DNA of 64,000 nucleotides from Dyella_B sp035503745 (GCF_035503745.1 NZ_DATJTC010000036.1:62001-126000), one strand, 5' to 3'; counted from the first letter of the stretch, positions 52,529 through 62,384 are shown. A program made the numbers and translations. The notes: generated by a model not told the origin, from the letters alone.

Positions 52529-52956
52529 TTGCCCGCTTCCGCCTGCGTGGGCGTCGTGGCGATGGAAAGATGAGTAAAGCCCAACTGGCCCAGCGCATCC
52601 ATGGCGGTGACGACGTTCTGGTGCGCCGTCATGGCATCGGCACGGATGGTGACGGTCTGGTTGCGGTCATCGCCGGCAACGCGGGCGATGGCGTCCTTGA
52701 GCGGAGCCACACCCTCGCCCATCACTTCGTCGCTACCCACGTAAAAATGGCCGTCGCGATCGACCATGATAGTGATTGCCGGCGGCTGCATGTCGCGATC
52801 TTCCGCGCTGGCCTGCGGCAGCTCCACCTTCAGGCGCGAGTGCTGCACGAAGGTCGTGGTCAGCACGAAAAACATCAGCAGCGTCAGCAGCACGTCGATC
52901 AACGACACCACGTTGATCTCGAAATCGTCGCCGCGACGGTCGTTACTTATGCGCAT
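52525..52956 (-). CDS. exbD: ExbD/TolR family biopolymer transport protein
   Basis: 143-residue single-span protein of the proton-driven ExbB/ExbD motor. The transmembrane helix VVSLIDVLLTLLMFFVLTTT carries the essential aspartate (Asp20), followed by a periplasmic domain. It is coupled to msbA (ATGA). The position comEC-exbB-exbD-msbA-lpxK is common in gammaproteobacteria and suggests an envelope rather than siderophore role. Confidence 0.92.
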   Translation of the reverse strand: MRISNDRRGDDFEINVVSLIDVLLTLLMFFVLTTTFVQHSRLKVELPQASAEDRDMQPPAITIMVDRDGHFYVGSDEVMGEGVAPLKDAIARVAGDDRNQTVTIRADAMTAHQNVVTAMDALGQLGFTHLSIATTPTQAEAGK

Positions 52957-52959
52957 GGC

Positions 52960-53634
52960 TCAGACCGGCGCCTTGCCGCCCGCAGCCACCGGTGCGCGGC
53001 GTGCACGCGGCGTGGCGGCGGCTGCGTTGAAGGTCAGGTCGTCCAGCAGCAACGTGGCCTGTTTTTCCATATCCACGCAATAGCCGGCGACCTTCGAACG
53101 GAAATAGCGGTGCAGCACGTACGCGGGAATGGCAACCGTGAGACCCGCGGCGGTGCAGATCAGCGCCTCGCCGATGCCGCCAGCCATCTTGGTCGGATCG
53201 GCCATGCCGCCCACCATCACCTGCATGAACATGCGGATCAGGCCGATCACGGTGCCGAACAGGCCCAGCAGGGGTCCGATCAGGGCGATCGTTCCCAGCG
53301 TATTGAGGTAGCGCTCCATGCGATGGACTACATGGCGGCCGGTATCCTCGATGCGTTCCTTGATCAAGTCGCGCGGACGATCGCGCACGGCGAGCGCGGC
53401 GGCCAGCAATTCACCCAGGGGCGAGCCGGTGGCGAGCTTTTCCAGATGCGCCGGATCGAGCTGGTCGGAGCGTGCCCATTCGCGCACTTCCTGGGCGAGC
53501 CCGGGCGGCAGCACCGAACCGCGGCGCAAGGTCCAGCAGCGTTCCAGCACGATCGCCAGCGCCACCGCCGAACAGATCAGGATGGGCGCCATCGCCCAAC
53601 CGCCCGCCATCAGAATCTGACCCAAATCACCCAC
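52960..53634 (-). CDS. exbB: ExbB/MotA/TolQ family proton channel
   Basis: Partner of ExbD forming the proton-conducting pentamer. About 224 residues from GTG 53634, which has GGGAG six bases upstream. An ATG at 53676 is in frame (238 residues) but lacks a ribosome binding site. Helix 1 is MAGGWAMAPILICSAVALAI; the channel helices are LNTLGTIALIGPLLGLFGTV and EALICTAAGLTVAIPAYV. It lies 3 bp before exbD. Confidence 0.9.
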   Translation of the reverse strand: MGDLGQILMAGGWAMAPILICSAVALAIVLERCWTLRRGSVLPPGLAQEVREWARSDQLDPAHLEKLATGSPLGELLAAALAVRDRPRDLIKERIEDTGRHVVHRMERYLNTLGTIALIGPLLGLFGTVIGLIRMFMQVMVGGMADPTKMAGGIGEALICTAAGLTVAIPAYVLHRYFRSKVAGYCVDMEKQATLLLDDLTFNAAAATPRARRAPVAAGGKAPV

Positions 53635-53715
53635 AACAAACTCCCGGACAAGCCCTGTGCCGTAAGCGGCCATCATAACAGCGTCGCCATGGCATACCGT
53701 GCGGGGGGTGGCATT

Positions 53716-56034
53716 TCATTCCCGCCAGTAGCGCCGCTCCAGCCGGCGCCAGCGCGCCGCGACATAGGCTGCGCCATCGATGGGAAAATCAATCTGAACG
53801 GCACCGTCCAGGGCGGTATTGAAAACCGGTACTCCGGCCACCGCGTAGCGCTGCAAAACCTCCGGACGCGGGTGGCCGAAACGATTCAGCCAGCCAGCCG
53901 AAGCAATGGCGAGTGCAGGCTTCGTCGCCGCAATAAATTCCGGGCTGGATGAAGTCTTGCTGCCATGGTGCGGCATCTGCAGCACCGGCGCCGGGCCTGG
54001 TCCGACCGCTGCTGCGACGCGCGATTCGATATCCGAGGCAATGTCACCGGTCAGCAGCATGCGCCCGCCGATGCCCTCGATCAGCAGCACGCAGGAGCGA
54101 TCGTTATCCGAAGACGCCTGTCCGTTGGCCGTGGGGTTGAGAACCCTCAAGCGCACGCCATCCCAGTTCCACTGCTGACCGGTCGCGCACGGTGCCATGG
54201 GCAAGGGCATGCGTTCGGGCTCGCCCGCATAGCGCGCGGCCCGAGGAAACGCCGCCGCCACCGCCGCGGCGCCGCCCGCGTGATCGTTGTCGGCGTGGCT
54301 GATCATCAGCATGTCCAGCCGATCGATCCCCAGCGCATGCAGCGAGGGAATCACCACCGCGCTGCCCAGGTCGAATTGCGAGGGATAGCGCGCACCGGCG
54401 TCGTAGACCAGTGCGTGACCGCGCGTGCGCACCACCACCGCAAGCCCCTGCCCCACATCCAGCACCCACACCTGGAAGGCACCCTCGGCGGGTTCGTGGC
54501 GCACCGGGAACACCAGCGGCAGAAACAGCAACGCACCGAAGACTCGCAACGGCATGCCGGCGGGCATGAACAGCCACAGCGCCCCCCATGTCGCCAGCAG
54601 CAGCGCCCAGGGCTGCACGGCAGGCAGATACCAATGCGCACCCGGCCAAGTGGCCGTCTGTTCCAGCAACCACCATTGGGCATGCGCCAGCTTTGCGGCG
54701 CCCTGCAACACCGGGCCGGCTGCGGGCGGGCAGATCAGCAGCAGCAACACGCCGATCAATGCGCAGGGCACCACCACGAAACTGATGAATGGCACGGCGA
54801 CAAGATTGGATGCCGCCCCCACTATCGATGCCTCGCCGAAAAACCATTGCGTCAGCGGCAACAAGGCGACGGTCATCACCAGTTGCCCCAGCGTCAATTC
54901 GCGCAGGAAGGCGCCGATGCCGCGCCCCTGCGCTTCCAGGCACAGAATCAGAAAACCGACACCGACGAACGACAGCCAGAAACCCGCTTCCAGCACCGCC
55001 AGCGGGTCGACCATCAGGATCGCCATAAGCGCCAGCGCCAAGGCATGGCCCGGGCTGGACGCGCGCCTGAAGCAACGGGCCGAGGCCACCGCGGCGATCA
55101 TCAACACCGTGCGAACCGTCGGCATGCCAAAGCCGGCGAGCGCCGCATAGAACGCCGCCCAGCTCAGCGCGCTTATCGCCTGCGCCTGCACGCGCGGAAA
55201 GCGCAATGCTAGTGCCGGAAGTAGCGCGTAAATCGCGTAGCACAGCCCAGCCCCGAACACCGCCACCACGCCGACATGGAAGCCTGAGATGGCGATCAGG
55301 TGCGAGACGCCGTTGGCGCGGGCGACATCCCAGTCGTGCTCCTTCAGCTCGCGCGTGTCGCCGACCGTGAACGCACGCAGCAAGGCCGCATCGTGCGCAT
55401 CGGGCACACGGGCCTGGATGTCGTCGGCCAACGCAGCGCGCAGCCGGTCCATGCAAAAGGAGGCGACCATCTGCCGTTGATTGGCAGGATCGTCGCGCAC
55501 ATAACCCACCGCGACAATTCCACGCGCCAGCGCGCTACGCTCCCCATCGGCGCCGCCGGGATTGATCAGTCCGCGGGGCCTGCGCAAACGCAACGCCAGG
55601 TGCCAGCGCGAGCAGGGCTCAAGCTTCGCTGCCGCGCCGTTGTACCAGCTGATGCGCGCCAGGCCCTGCAAGGGTATGACCTGCCCATTGCGCGTGGCCC
55701 GTTCGATCTGGAATTCGAAACTGGTGGCGTCGGCCCGGGTGCGCGGCAGACTCTCGATGCGGCCGACCACGTCGAAATCCTGTCCTTCCCACGCACGCGG
55801 CAACCGCGCCTCCATGGCGGTAGCGCCACGCCAGGCAGCCCAGGCAAAACCAAGCGCCACGATCGCAGGCAAGCGCATGCGCGGAAATCGCCACGCCAGG
55901 ATCGCCATGCACGCCACCAGCGCAACCAACGCCATCGGCGGCGGCAATACGGACATCCATTGCACCGAGGCGATACCAATCAGCAGCGCCAGCGCCGCCG
56001 CAACCACCCCAGGCCATTTGCCCCCCTGCACCAT
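53716..56034 (-). CDS. comEC: DNA internalisation competence protein ComEC/Rec2
   Basis: Inner-membrane channel protein for uptake of single-stranded DNA during transformation. 772 residues: N-terminal helices, a DUF4131-type OB-like region (50-200), the competence domain (HLIAISGFHVGVVAVFG; helices through about 500) and a C-terminal metallo-beta-lactamase domain (MLMISHADNDHAGG, LLTGDIASDIE, MPHHGSKTSSS). Motifs appear intact, so it may be functional together with type IV pili. Confidence 0.95.
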   Translation of the reverse strand: MVQGGKWPGVVAAALALLIGIASVQWMSVLPPPMALVALVACMAILAWRFPRMRLPAIVALGFAWAAWRGATAMEARLPRAWEGQDFDVVGRIESLPRTRADATSFEFQIERATRNGQVIPLQGLARISWYNGAAAKLEPCSRWHLALRLRRPRGLINPGGADGERSALARGIVAVGYVRDDPANQRQMVASFCMDRLRAALADDIQARVPDAHDAALLRAFTVGDTRELKEHDWDVARANGVSHLIAISGFHVGVVAVFGAGLCYAIYALLPALALRFPRVQAQAISALSWAAFYAALAGFGMPTVRTVLMIAAVASARCFRRASSPGHALALALMAILMVDPLAVLEAGFWLSFVGVGFLILCLEAQGRGIGAFLRELTLGQLVMTVALLPLTQWFFGEASIVGAASNLVAVPFISFVVVPCALIGVLLLLICPPAAGPVLQGAAKLAHAQWWLLEQTATWPGAHWYLPAVQPWALLLATWGALWLFMPAGMPLRVFGALLFLPLVFPVRHEPAEGAFQVWVLDVGQGLAVVVRTRGHALVYDAGARYPSQFDLGSAVVIPSLHALGIDRLDMLMISHADNDHAGGAAAVAAAFPRAARYAGEPERMPLPMAPCATGQQWNWDGVRLRVLNPTANGQASSDNDRSCVLLIEGIGGRMLLTGDIASDIESRVAAAVGPGPAPVLQMPHHGSKTSSSPEFIAATKPALAIASAGWLNRFGHPRPEVLQRYAVAGVPVFNTALDGAVQIDFPIDGAAYVAARWRRLERRYWRE

Positions 56035-56194
56035 GAGCGTCCCGCTCCGTGTTCCGATCCATGCACACTAGCGCCCAACCTTGGGCTTTTCGTGTAGGCG
56101 AAGGGCTCGTTATCGGATCCGGCAATGCAGATTTGGCCCGCCAGCGGACCTTACGCGAGCCCATGGGACATGCATGCCGAACTGGCCCGGTGTT

Positions 56195-56902
56195 TCAAGG
56201 TTTTTCGCGCAGCTCGCCATTGTGCAGCTCCAGCGTGCGGTCCATGCGTGCTGCCAAGTGATTGTCGTGCGTGACCAGGATGAAGCTGGTGCCGATTTCA
56301 CGATTGAGTTCAAGCATCAGCGCATAAACCTGCTCGGCGTTGACCTCGTCCAGGTTGCCCGTGGGCTCGTCGCCCAGCACGCAGGAAGGGCGCGTCACCA
56401 GCGCACGCGCCACCGCGCAGCGCTGCCGCTCGCCGCCGGAAAGCTCGGCCGGTTTGTGTTCCAGCCGCTGCCCGAGCCCGACACGCTCAAGCAGCGTCCT
56501 GGCCTGCTTTTGCGCCTCGCCAACCCCGGTGCCGCGAATCAGCAGCGGCATGCACACGTTCTCCAGCGCCGTGAATTCGGGCAGCAGATGATGGAACTGG
56601 TAGATGAAGCCCAGCGAACGATTGCGCACGCGCCCACGGTCGGCGTCGGACAGCCTGGAGAGCATCTGCCCTTCCACTTCCACCTCGCCGCCCGTAAACG
56701 TGTCCAGGCCGCCGATGATGTGCAGCAGCGTGCTCTTGCCCGAGCCGGACGCGCCCACGATCGCCAGCGTTTCGCCGCGCTTGAGGCTGAAATTGACATT
56801 GGTGAGCACCGTAGTGCGCAGGTCGCCTTCCTCGTAGGTCTTGGCGATGTGGCTGGCGCGCAGCACGATGTCGGTGGAAGCATTCGTCATGGGCTTACTC
56901 AT
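56195..56902 (-). CDS. lolD: Lipoprotein-releasing system ATP-binding protein LolD
   Basis: ATPase of the Lol system that extracts lipoproteins from the inner membrane. 235 residues from ATG 56902. Walker A GASGSGKSTLLHIIGGLD, the LolD-type segment FIYQFHHLLPEFTALENV, signature LSGGERQRCAVARAL and Walker B CVLGDEPTGNLD are present. Its start overlaps the end of the permease gene by 8 bp. Confidence 0.96.
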   Translation of the reverse strand: MSKPMTNASTDIVLRASHIAKTYEEGDLRTTVLTNVNFSLKRGETLAIVGASGSGKSTLLHIIGGLDTFTGGEVEVEGQMLSRLSDADRGRVRNRSLGFIYQFHHLLPEFTALENVCMPLLIRGTGVGEAQKQARTLLERVGLGQRLEHKPAELSGGERQRCAVARALVTRPSCVLGDEPTGNLDEVNAEQVYALMLELNREIGTSFILVTHDNHLAARMDRTLELHNGELREKP

Positions 56903-58145
56903 AGCGCAAAGCCTGCGCCGGCTGGGTCCGGGATGCGCGCCAAGCGGGGTAAAGCGTGGCCAGCAGGGAGAAGGCAAAGGTGATCAACGCCACCCAGGTC
57001 ACGTCGTGCCAGTCGAGCTTGCTGGGCACTTCGCTGATGTAATAGACGTCCGGCGACAGGAAAACGATGCCGGTGACGTGCTCGATCCACTTCACGATGA
57101 CGGGCAATTGCCAGCTCAGCAGCGAACCGAACGTCACGCCGAAGGCGATGCCGATCACGCCCACCAGCACGCCCTGCACCATGAACATGCCCATGATGCT
57201 GCGCGGCGTGGAACCGAGCGTGCGCAGGATGGCGATATCGGCCTGCTTGTCGGTGACCAGCATCATCAGCATGGAGATCAAGTTGATCACCGCGACCAGG
57301 ATGATCAGCGAGAGAATGATAAACATCACCTTCTTCTCCATCGAGATCGCGGAGAAGAAATTGGCGTGGCTGTCCATCCAGGTGGTCACCTGGTAGACCT
57401 GGCCCAGGGTATTGGCCAGTTCGCGCGCGACCGGACCGGCGTTGTAGAGATCGTCGAGCTTCAGGCGGATGCCGGTGGGGCCATCGATCCTCTTGAGCTT
57501 CTCGGCATTGGCGATGCTGATCAGGCCCAGTCCGGAATCGAACTCCTCCATGCCCATTTCGAAGATGCCGCTGACCGTGAAACCACGGACCACCGGCACC
57601 GCACCGAAGGGTGTCGCGCGCAATTCCGGGACCACCAAGGTGACGTGATCGCCAACGTCCACACCTAGTTGAATCGCCAAATCCTTGCCGAGGATGATAT
57701 TCCAGCTGTCGGGCTTGGACGTCAGCGAATCGAACGAGCCGGCGATCATGTGCTTGTTGATGTCCGACACATTGGGCTCTTGCGCCGGATCGATGCCGCG
57801 CACCAGCGCGCCAGTGGATCGCTGCGCCTGCATGAAGGTTTGGATCTCAACGTAGGGCGCGGCGCCCCGCACATGCGGATTGGCTTTCACCACCTTCATG
57901 GCGTATTGCCAGTTCTGCACGCTTTCGCCGGACACCGCCGACACCGTGGCATCGGAGATCGCACCGAGGATGCGCGAGCGCAACTGGTAATCGAAACCGT
58001 TCATCACCGACATCACGGTGATCAAGGCCATCACGCTGATCGTGATGCACACGATGGAGACGGTGGAGATGAAAGAGATGAACTGGTTGCGCCGTTTGGC
58101 GCGGGAGTAGCGCAGGCCGATGAAAAGCTCGAGCGGTCGGAACAT
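56895..58145 (-). CDS. lolE: Lipoprotein-releasing system permease LolC/LolE
   Basis: 416 residues. FIGLRYSRAKRRNQFISFIS opens the protein, followed by helix 1, a large periplasmic domain (about 50-265) and three C-terminal helices (FILSLIILVAVINLISMLMM; MVQGVLVGVIGIAFGV). Only one permease gene accompanies lolD here, whereas E. coli has lolC and lolE; a second copy elsewhere or a homodimeric LolF-type system is possible. The symbol is therefore provisional. Confidence 0.92.
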   Translation of the reverse strand: MFRPLELFIGLRYSRAKRRNQFISFISTVSIVCITISVMALITVMSVMNGFDYQLRSRILGAISDATVSAVSGESVQNWQYAMKVVKANPHVRGAAPYVEIQTFMQAQRSTGALVRGIDPAQEPNVSDINKHMIAGSFDSLTSKPDSWNIILGKDLAIQLGVDVGDHVTLVVPELRATPFGAVPVVRGFTVSGIFEMGMEEFDSGLGLISIANAEKLKRIDGPTGIRLKLDDLYNAGPVARELANTLGQVYQVTTWMDSHANFFSAISMEKKVMFIILSLIILVAVINLISMLMMLVTDKQADIAILRTLGSTPRSIMGMFMVQGVLVGVIGIAFGVTFGSLLSWQLPVIVKWIEHVTGIVFLSPDVYYISEVPSKLDWHDVTWVALITFAFSLLATLYPAWRASRTQPAQALRYE

Positions 58146-58283
58146 GGAGGGTTCGCTTATGGGATTCGGGTGACAGGCCGTCCGGGTGCCTAATTGGGTA
58201 GATCGCGGTTACATCGTGGAACCACTTGGACCGTGCCGCGCGCGCAGAGTGCCCGAAGCGGCGCCGGGCGGCAACCGCGGGCG

Positions 58284-58715
58284 TCAGGGGGCCTCTTGGG
58301 TGCGGGCTCGTACCAGGGCCAGGCGCATGCGCAGACGCCGGCGGGTGTCGGCATCGGAGTTGTCCGGCATCAACCAGAGCGTGAGCTTGCCGTGGCGACG
58401 GCTTGCCATGCGCAACAGGATGGCGGTCCGCACGACCTTGTGCGAGAGCAGCGTGGCCGGCTCGTCCGCCCCATCCCTGCCGTGCAGGCTCCAGCCGCTG
58501 CCACCGCTCCAGCCGACCGCCACCACCGGCAGGCGCAGGCCGCGCAGCGCATGCCCGCAGGCAGCGATGGCACCGAGCGAGAGGGCTATCCGAAGCCAGC
58601 CGGGGAGGCCCGACAGCGCCGTCGCCAGCAGCGTCAAGGCGGTCACGGCGACGAGCAGACACTGCGCCCAGCGCGAGTGGCGATACTCAAAGCCGATGGC
58701 GGGCGCGGATGTCAT
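58284..58715 (-). CDS. CptA/YgfX-like small membrane protein
   Basis: 143 residues with two close transmembrane helices near the N-terminus (AQCLLVAVTALTLLATAL; WLRIALSLGAIAACGHAL) and a soluble C-terminal part. It overlaps the 3' end of sdhE (cptB) by 29 bp, matching ygfX next to ygfY in E. coli. E. coli CptA was described as a cytoskeleton-targeting toxin, with later doubt. The assignment rests mostly on context and topology. Confidence 0.65.
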   Translation of the reverse strand: MTSAPAIGFEYRHSRWAQCLLVAVTALTLLATALSGLPGWLRIALSLGAIAACGHALRGLRLPVVAVGWSGGSGWSLHGRDGADEPATLLSHKVVRTAILLRMASRRHGKLTLWLMPDNSDADTRRRLRMRLALVRARTQEAP

Positions 58716-58956
58716 CGATGATCGCCTGCCAGTCCGCGCGCGGGGCCTTGCCGTGACCCATCACCCAGTCCCAAAGGTCTGGATCCTGCACGTCCAGCAG
58801 TTCCTCGAAGGCCTGTTGCATGGTTTCGTCAGCGCTGGGAAAAGCGTGCTCCAGCCAGCCGCCAAACAGCGAATCGAGTTCGCGCGTGCCGCGACGGGTG
58901 CGCCATTGCAGGCGTTTGATGCGGGCGGCGTCCATAAACTCCCAGAGCCTGTGCAT
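58687..58956 (-). CDS. sdhE: FAD assembly factor SdhE (CptB/YgfY)
   Basis: Helps covalent attachment of FAD to SdhA. 89 residues; an internal Met at 58935 is an alternative start. RIKRLQWRTRRGTRELDSLF carries the RGxxE motif that binds the flavoprotein, and DLWDWVMGHGKAP is typical of the C-terminal helix. It is placed 40 bp after sdhB, consistent with its job. Confidence 0.93.
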   Translation of the reverse strand: MHRLWEFMDAARIKRLQWRTRRGTRELDSLFGGWLEHAFPSADETMQQAFEELLDVQDPDLWDWVMGHGKAPRADWQAIIDDIRARHRL

Positions 58957-58996
58957 GGCATCGCCACCCCGGCACTGACCGGGGCGGCGGACGGGA

Positions 58997-59779
58997 TTAC
59001 GCCGAACGGCGCTCCACGATCAGCTTTTTGATCTCCGCAATCGCCTTCGCCGGGTTTAGACCCTTCGGGCAGGTGCGGGCGCAGTTCATGATGGTATGGC
59101 AGCGGTAGAGCTTGAACGGATCTTCCAGGTCGTCCAGGCGTGCGCCGGTATCTTCGTCACGCGAATCGATGATCCAGCGATACGCCTGCAGCAGGATGGC
59201 CGGACCGAGGTAGCGGTCGCCGTTCCACCAGTAGCTTGGGCAACTGGTCGAGCAGCACGCGCAAAGGATGCACTCGTACAGGCCGTCGAGCTTCTTGCGG
59301 TCTTCGGGCGACTGCAGGCGCTCGCGATCCGGCGCCGCGCTTTGCGTGCGCAGCCAGGGTTTGATCGAGGCGAACTGGGCGTAGAAGTGCGTGAGATCGG
59401 GCACCAGATCCTTCACCACCGGCATGTGCGGCAGCGGGTAGATCTTCACGTCGCCCGAGGGGCAATCCTCGATGGCCTTGGTACAGGCCAGCGTGTTGGT
59501 GCCGTCGATGTTCATCGCGCACGAGCCGCAGATGCCTTCGCGGCAAGAACGGCGCAGCGTGAGCGTGGGATCGATTTCGTTCTTGATCTTGAGCAGCGCG
59601 TCCAGAACCATCGGGCCACAGGCGGCCAGATCGACTTCGTAGGTGTCGATGCGCGGGTTCTGGCCATCGTCCGGCGACCAGCGATAGATGCGGAACGTAC
59701 GCGATTTCTTCGCGTCTTTGGCCGGATAATGCTTGCCCGGCTGGATCTTGGAATTCTTCGGTAGCGTGAACTCGGCCAC
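58997..59779 (-). CDS. sdhB: Succinate dehydrogenase iron-sulfur subunit
   Basis: Electron-transfer subunit of complex II with [2Fe-2S], [4Fe-4S] and [3Fe-4S] centres. 260 residues. The cluster motifs CREGICGSCAMNIDGTNTLAC, ILCACCSTSCPSYWWN and CHTIMNCARTCPKGLNP are complete. It lies 24 bp after sdhA. Confidence 0.97.
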   Translation of the reverse strand: MAEFTLPKNSKIQPGKHYPAKDAKKSRTFRIYRWSPDDGQNPRIDTYEVDLAACGPMVLDALLKIKNEIDPTLTLRRSCREGICGSCAMNIDGTNTLACTKAIEDCPSGDVKIYPLPHMPVVKDLVPDLTHFYAQFASIKPWLRTQSAAPDRERLQSPEDRKKLDGLYECILCACCSTSCPSYWWNGDRYLGPAILLQAYRWIIDSRDEDTGARLDDLEDPFKLYRCHTIMNCARTCPKGLNPAKAIAEIKKLIVERRSA

Positions 59780-59803
59780 GATTGCCTCTCCAGTCGGTAA
59801 TGC

Positions 59804-61591
59804 TTAGTAAACGCGCTTCTTGGGCGGCACAACGTCGACATCGCTGGTGAGCGTGTACATGTGCACCGGCCGGAAGTCGAAGCTGCTCTTGCCGTTTTCG
59901 TCGACCTTGACCAGGGTGTGCTTCATCCAGTCGTGATCGTCGCGTTCGGAGAAATCCTCGCGGGCATGTGCGCCGCGGCTTTCCTTGCGCTGCTCGGCCG
60001 AATGCATGGTGGCCACGGCCTGCGAGAGCAGGTTGGACAGCTCCAGCGTCTCGATCAGGTCGGAGTTCCATACCATCGAACGATCGCTGACCTTGACGTC
60101 CTTGAAGGAGTCGTGGACCGCCGAAATCTTCGCGCTGCCCTCGGCGAGCGTTTCGCCGGTACGGAACACGGCGGCGTCTTTCTGCATCGTGCGCTGCATT
60201 TCGGCACGGATCTTCGCGGTCGGCGTGCTGCCGCTGGCGTTGCGCAGGCCATCGAAGCGGGCGAGCGCCTTGTCCAGCACGCTGGCGGGCAGATCCTTGT
60301 GCGCGGTGCCCGGCTTGATGATCTGGGCACAGCGATGCGACACCGCGCGACCGAATACCACCAGGTCGAGCAGCGAGTTGGAGCCCAGGCGGTTGGCGCC
60401 GTGCACGGACACGCACGCCGCTTCGCCGATGGCGAACAGCCCCGGCACGACCGCGTCGACGTTGTCGCCCTTCTTCTGCACCACTTCGCCGTGATAGTTG
60501 GTGGGAATGCCGCCCATGTTGTAGTGCACGGTGGGCAGCACCGGGATCGGCTCCTTGGTGACATCCACGCCGGCGAAAATGCGCGCGGATTCGGCGATGC
60601 CCGGCAGGCGCTCATGGATCACCTGGGAACCCAGGTGCATCAGGTTCAGATGCACGTGATCCTTCTGTTCGCCCACACCGCGGCCTTCGCGCACTTCCAG
60701 GGTGATGGCCCGGCTGACCACATCGCGCGAGGCAAGGTCCTTGGCGCTGGGCGCGTAGCGCTCCATGAAACGTTCGCCATTGGAGTTGGTGAGATAGCCG
60801 CCCTCGCCGCGCACGCCTTCGGTGATCAGCACGCCGGCACCGTAGATGCCGGTGGGATGGAACTGCACGAACTCCATGTCCTGCAGTGCCAGGCCTGCGC
60901 GCAACACCATGCCACCGCCGTCGCCCGTGCAGGTGTGGGCGGAGGTGGCGCTGAAATAAGCGCGGCCATAACCACCCGTCGCCAGCACCACCGCCTGGCC
61001 ACGGAAGAAATGCAGCGTGCCTTCATTCATGTCCAGTGCAAGCACGCCCCGGCACACGCCTTCCTCGTCGAAGATCAGGTCGATCACGAAGTATTCGATG
61101 AAGAACGTGGCGTCGTGCGCCAGCGCCTGCTGGTAAAGCGTGTGCAGGATCGCATGGCCGGTACGGTCCGCTGCCGCGCAGGTGCGCTGGGCGGTACCCT
61201 TGCCGTAATGCGTGGTCATGCCACCAAACGGACGCTGGTAGATGCGGCCGTCGTCGGTGCGGGAGAACGGCACACCGTAGTGTTCCAGCTCGTAAATGGC
61301 CGGAATGGCCTCGCGGCACATGTACTCGATCGCGTCCTGGTCGCCCAGCCAATCCGAGCCCTTGATCGTGTCGTAGAAGTGGAAGCGCCAGTCGTCCTCG
61401 CCCATGTTGCCGAGCGCGGCAGCCACGCCGCCTTGCGCCGCCACGGTGTGCGAGCGGGTCGGGAACACCTTGGTGATGCAGGCAGCCTTGAGACCTTTCT
61501 CAGCCAGGCCGAAGGTGGCGCGCAATCCCGCGCCGCCGGCGCCGACCACGATCACGTCGTACTTGTGTTGTTGAATCTTGTAGGCTTCCAT
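59804..61591 (-). CDS. sdhA: Succinate dehydrogenase flavoprotein subunit
   Basis: Oxidises succinate to fumarate with covalently bound FAD. 595 residues. VVGAGGAGLRATFGLAEKG binds the ADP part, SHTVAAQGGV holds the FAD-linked histidine, and FHPTGIYGAGVLITEGVRGE is the substrate/active-site loop. It lies 5 bp after sdhD. Confidence 0.98.
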   Translation of the reverse strand: MEAYKIQQHKYDVIVVGAGGAGLRATFGLAEKGLKAACITKVFPTRSHTVAAQGGVAAALGNMGEDDWRFHFYDTIKGSDWLGDQDAIEYMCREAIPAIYELEHYGVPFSRTDDGRIYQRPFGGMTTHYGKGTAQRTCAAADRTGHAILHTLYQQALAHDATFFIEYFVIDLIFDEEGVCRGVLALDMNEGTLHFFRGQAVVLATGGYGRAYFSATSAHTCTGDGGGMVLRAGLALQDMEFVQFHPTGIYGAGVLITEGVRGEGGYLTNSNGERFMERYAPSAKDLASRDVVSRAITLEVREGRGVGEQKDHVHLNLMHLGSQVIHERLPGIAESARIFAGVDVTKEPIPVLPTVHYNMGGIPTNYHGEVVQKKGDNVDAVVPGLFAIGEAACVSVHGANRLGSNSLLDLVVFGRAVSHRCAQIIKPGTAHKDLPASVLDKALARFDGLRNASGSTPTAKIRAEMQRTMQKDAAVFRTGETLAEGSAKISAVHDSFKDVKVSDRSMVWNSDLIETLELSNLLSQAVATMHSAEQRKESRGAHAREDFSERDDHDWMKHTLVKVDENGKSSFDFRPVHMYTLTSDVDVVPPKKRVY

Positions 61592-61596
61592 CGGCC

Positions 61597-61992
61597 TCAG
61601 GCTCCCAATGCGATGCGCAGCACAGCCAGCGCGCCTGCCAGCGCACCCAGCACCGCGAGGAACTTAATCGCCACCATCAGGAAGACTTCCTTCCAGCGGG
61701 TGTGCACGTAATCTTCGATCACTACCTGCAGGCCGAGCACCGCGTGCCACAGCGCGCTGATCAGAAACGCCACCAGCAGCACGGCATTCCACGGCTTGGC
61801 GAGGGTGGCGCGGGCGGCCGCATAATCGGCATGCATGAGGCCAAGCACGGTGACCACCAGCCACAGGCCCAGCACTATCAGCGCCGCGGCGGTAACGCGC
61901 TGCGTCCACCAATGCGACACCCCGGACTGGGCCGAGCCCAATCCGCGCGCGCGCTTGAGCGGATTACGCAGATCCTTCGCATTCGTGCTCAT
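61597..61992 (-). CDS. sdhD: Succinate dehydrogenase membrane anchor subunit D
   Basis: 131 residues, three transmembrane helices. GVSHWWTQRVTAAALIVLG and the second-helix segment LISALWHAVLGLQVVIEDYV, with the heme/quinone-side histidine and Asp-Tyr, fit SdhD. Its ATG overlaps the sdhC stop (ATGA). Confidence 0.95.
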   Translation of the reverse strand: MSTNAKDLRNPLKRARGLGSAQSGVSHWWTQRVTAAALIVLGLWLVVTVLGLMHADYAAARATLAKPWNAVLLVAFLISALWHAVLGLQVVIEDYVHTRWKEVFLMVAIKFLAVLGALAGALAVLRIALGA

Positions 61993-62384
61993 GCGGCACC
62001 CCCGGCAGTCAGCACGTAGGCCCAGACCAGCAGCGTCAGCACGATGCTGACGACCACCGACGCCCAGCTGGAGCGCACGAACTGCGAAATGGCGTAGCCG
62101 GCGCCGGCATCCTGCACCAGGTGACGGATGCCGTTGCACAAGTGGTAGAAGAATGCCCAGCTCCAACCGAACATCACCAGCATGCCGAGCGGGCTGCCCA
62201 TGCACACCTTGAACTGGTTGAAGGCGTCCTCGCCGGCCGCAAGGGACAGCATGGCCCACACGATGAGCAGAACGCCCACGGCAAGCACGATGCCGGTGGC
62301 GCGATGCAGGATGGAGGTCGCCATCTGCACTTGCCACTTATATATCTGCAGGTGGGGTGAAACCGGTCGTCGCGTGTCTGCCAT
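61989..62384 (-). CDS. sdhC: Succinate dehydrogenase cytochrome b556 subunit
   Basis: 131 residues with three helices. RPVSPHLQIYKWQ and SILHRATGIVLAVGVLLIVW form the N-terminal signature, and YHLCNGIRHLVQDAG carries the heme-ligand histidine. First structural gene of sdhCDAB. Confidence 0.96.
   Translation of the reverse strand: MADTRRPVSPHLQIYKWQVQMATSILHRATGIVLAVGVLLIVWAMLSLAAGEDAFNQFKVCMGSPLGMLVMFGWSWAFFYHLCNGIRHLVQDAGAGYAISQFVRSSWASVVVSIVLTLLVWAYVLTAGGAA

Noticed and set aside
56073..56090. Plus-strand terminator GCCCAA/TTGGGC followed by TTTT
   Set aside because: The loop is only two bases and no plus-strand gene ends there.
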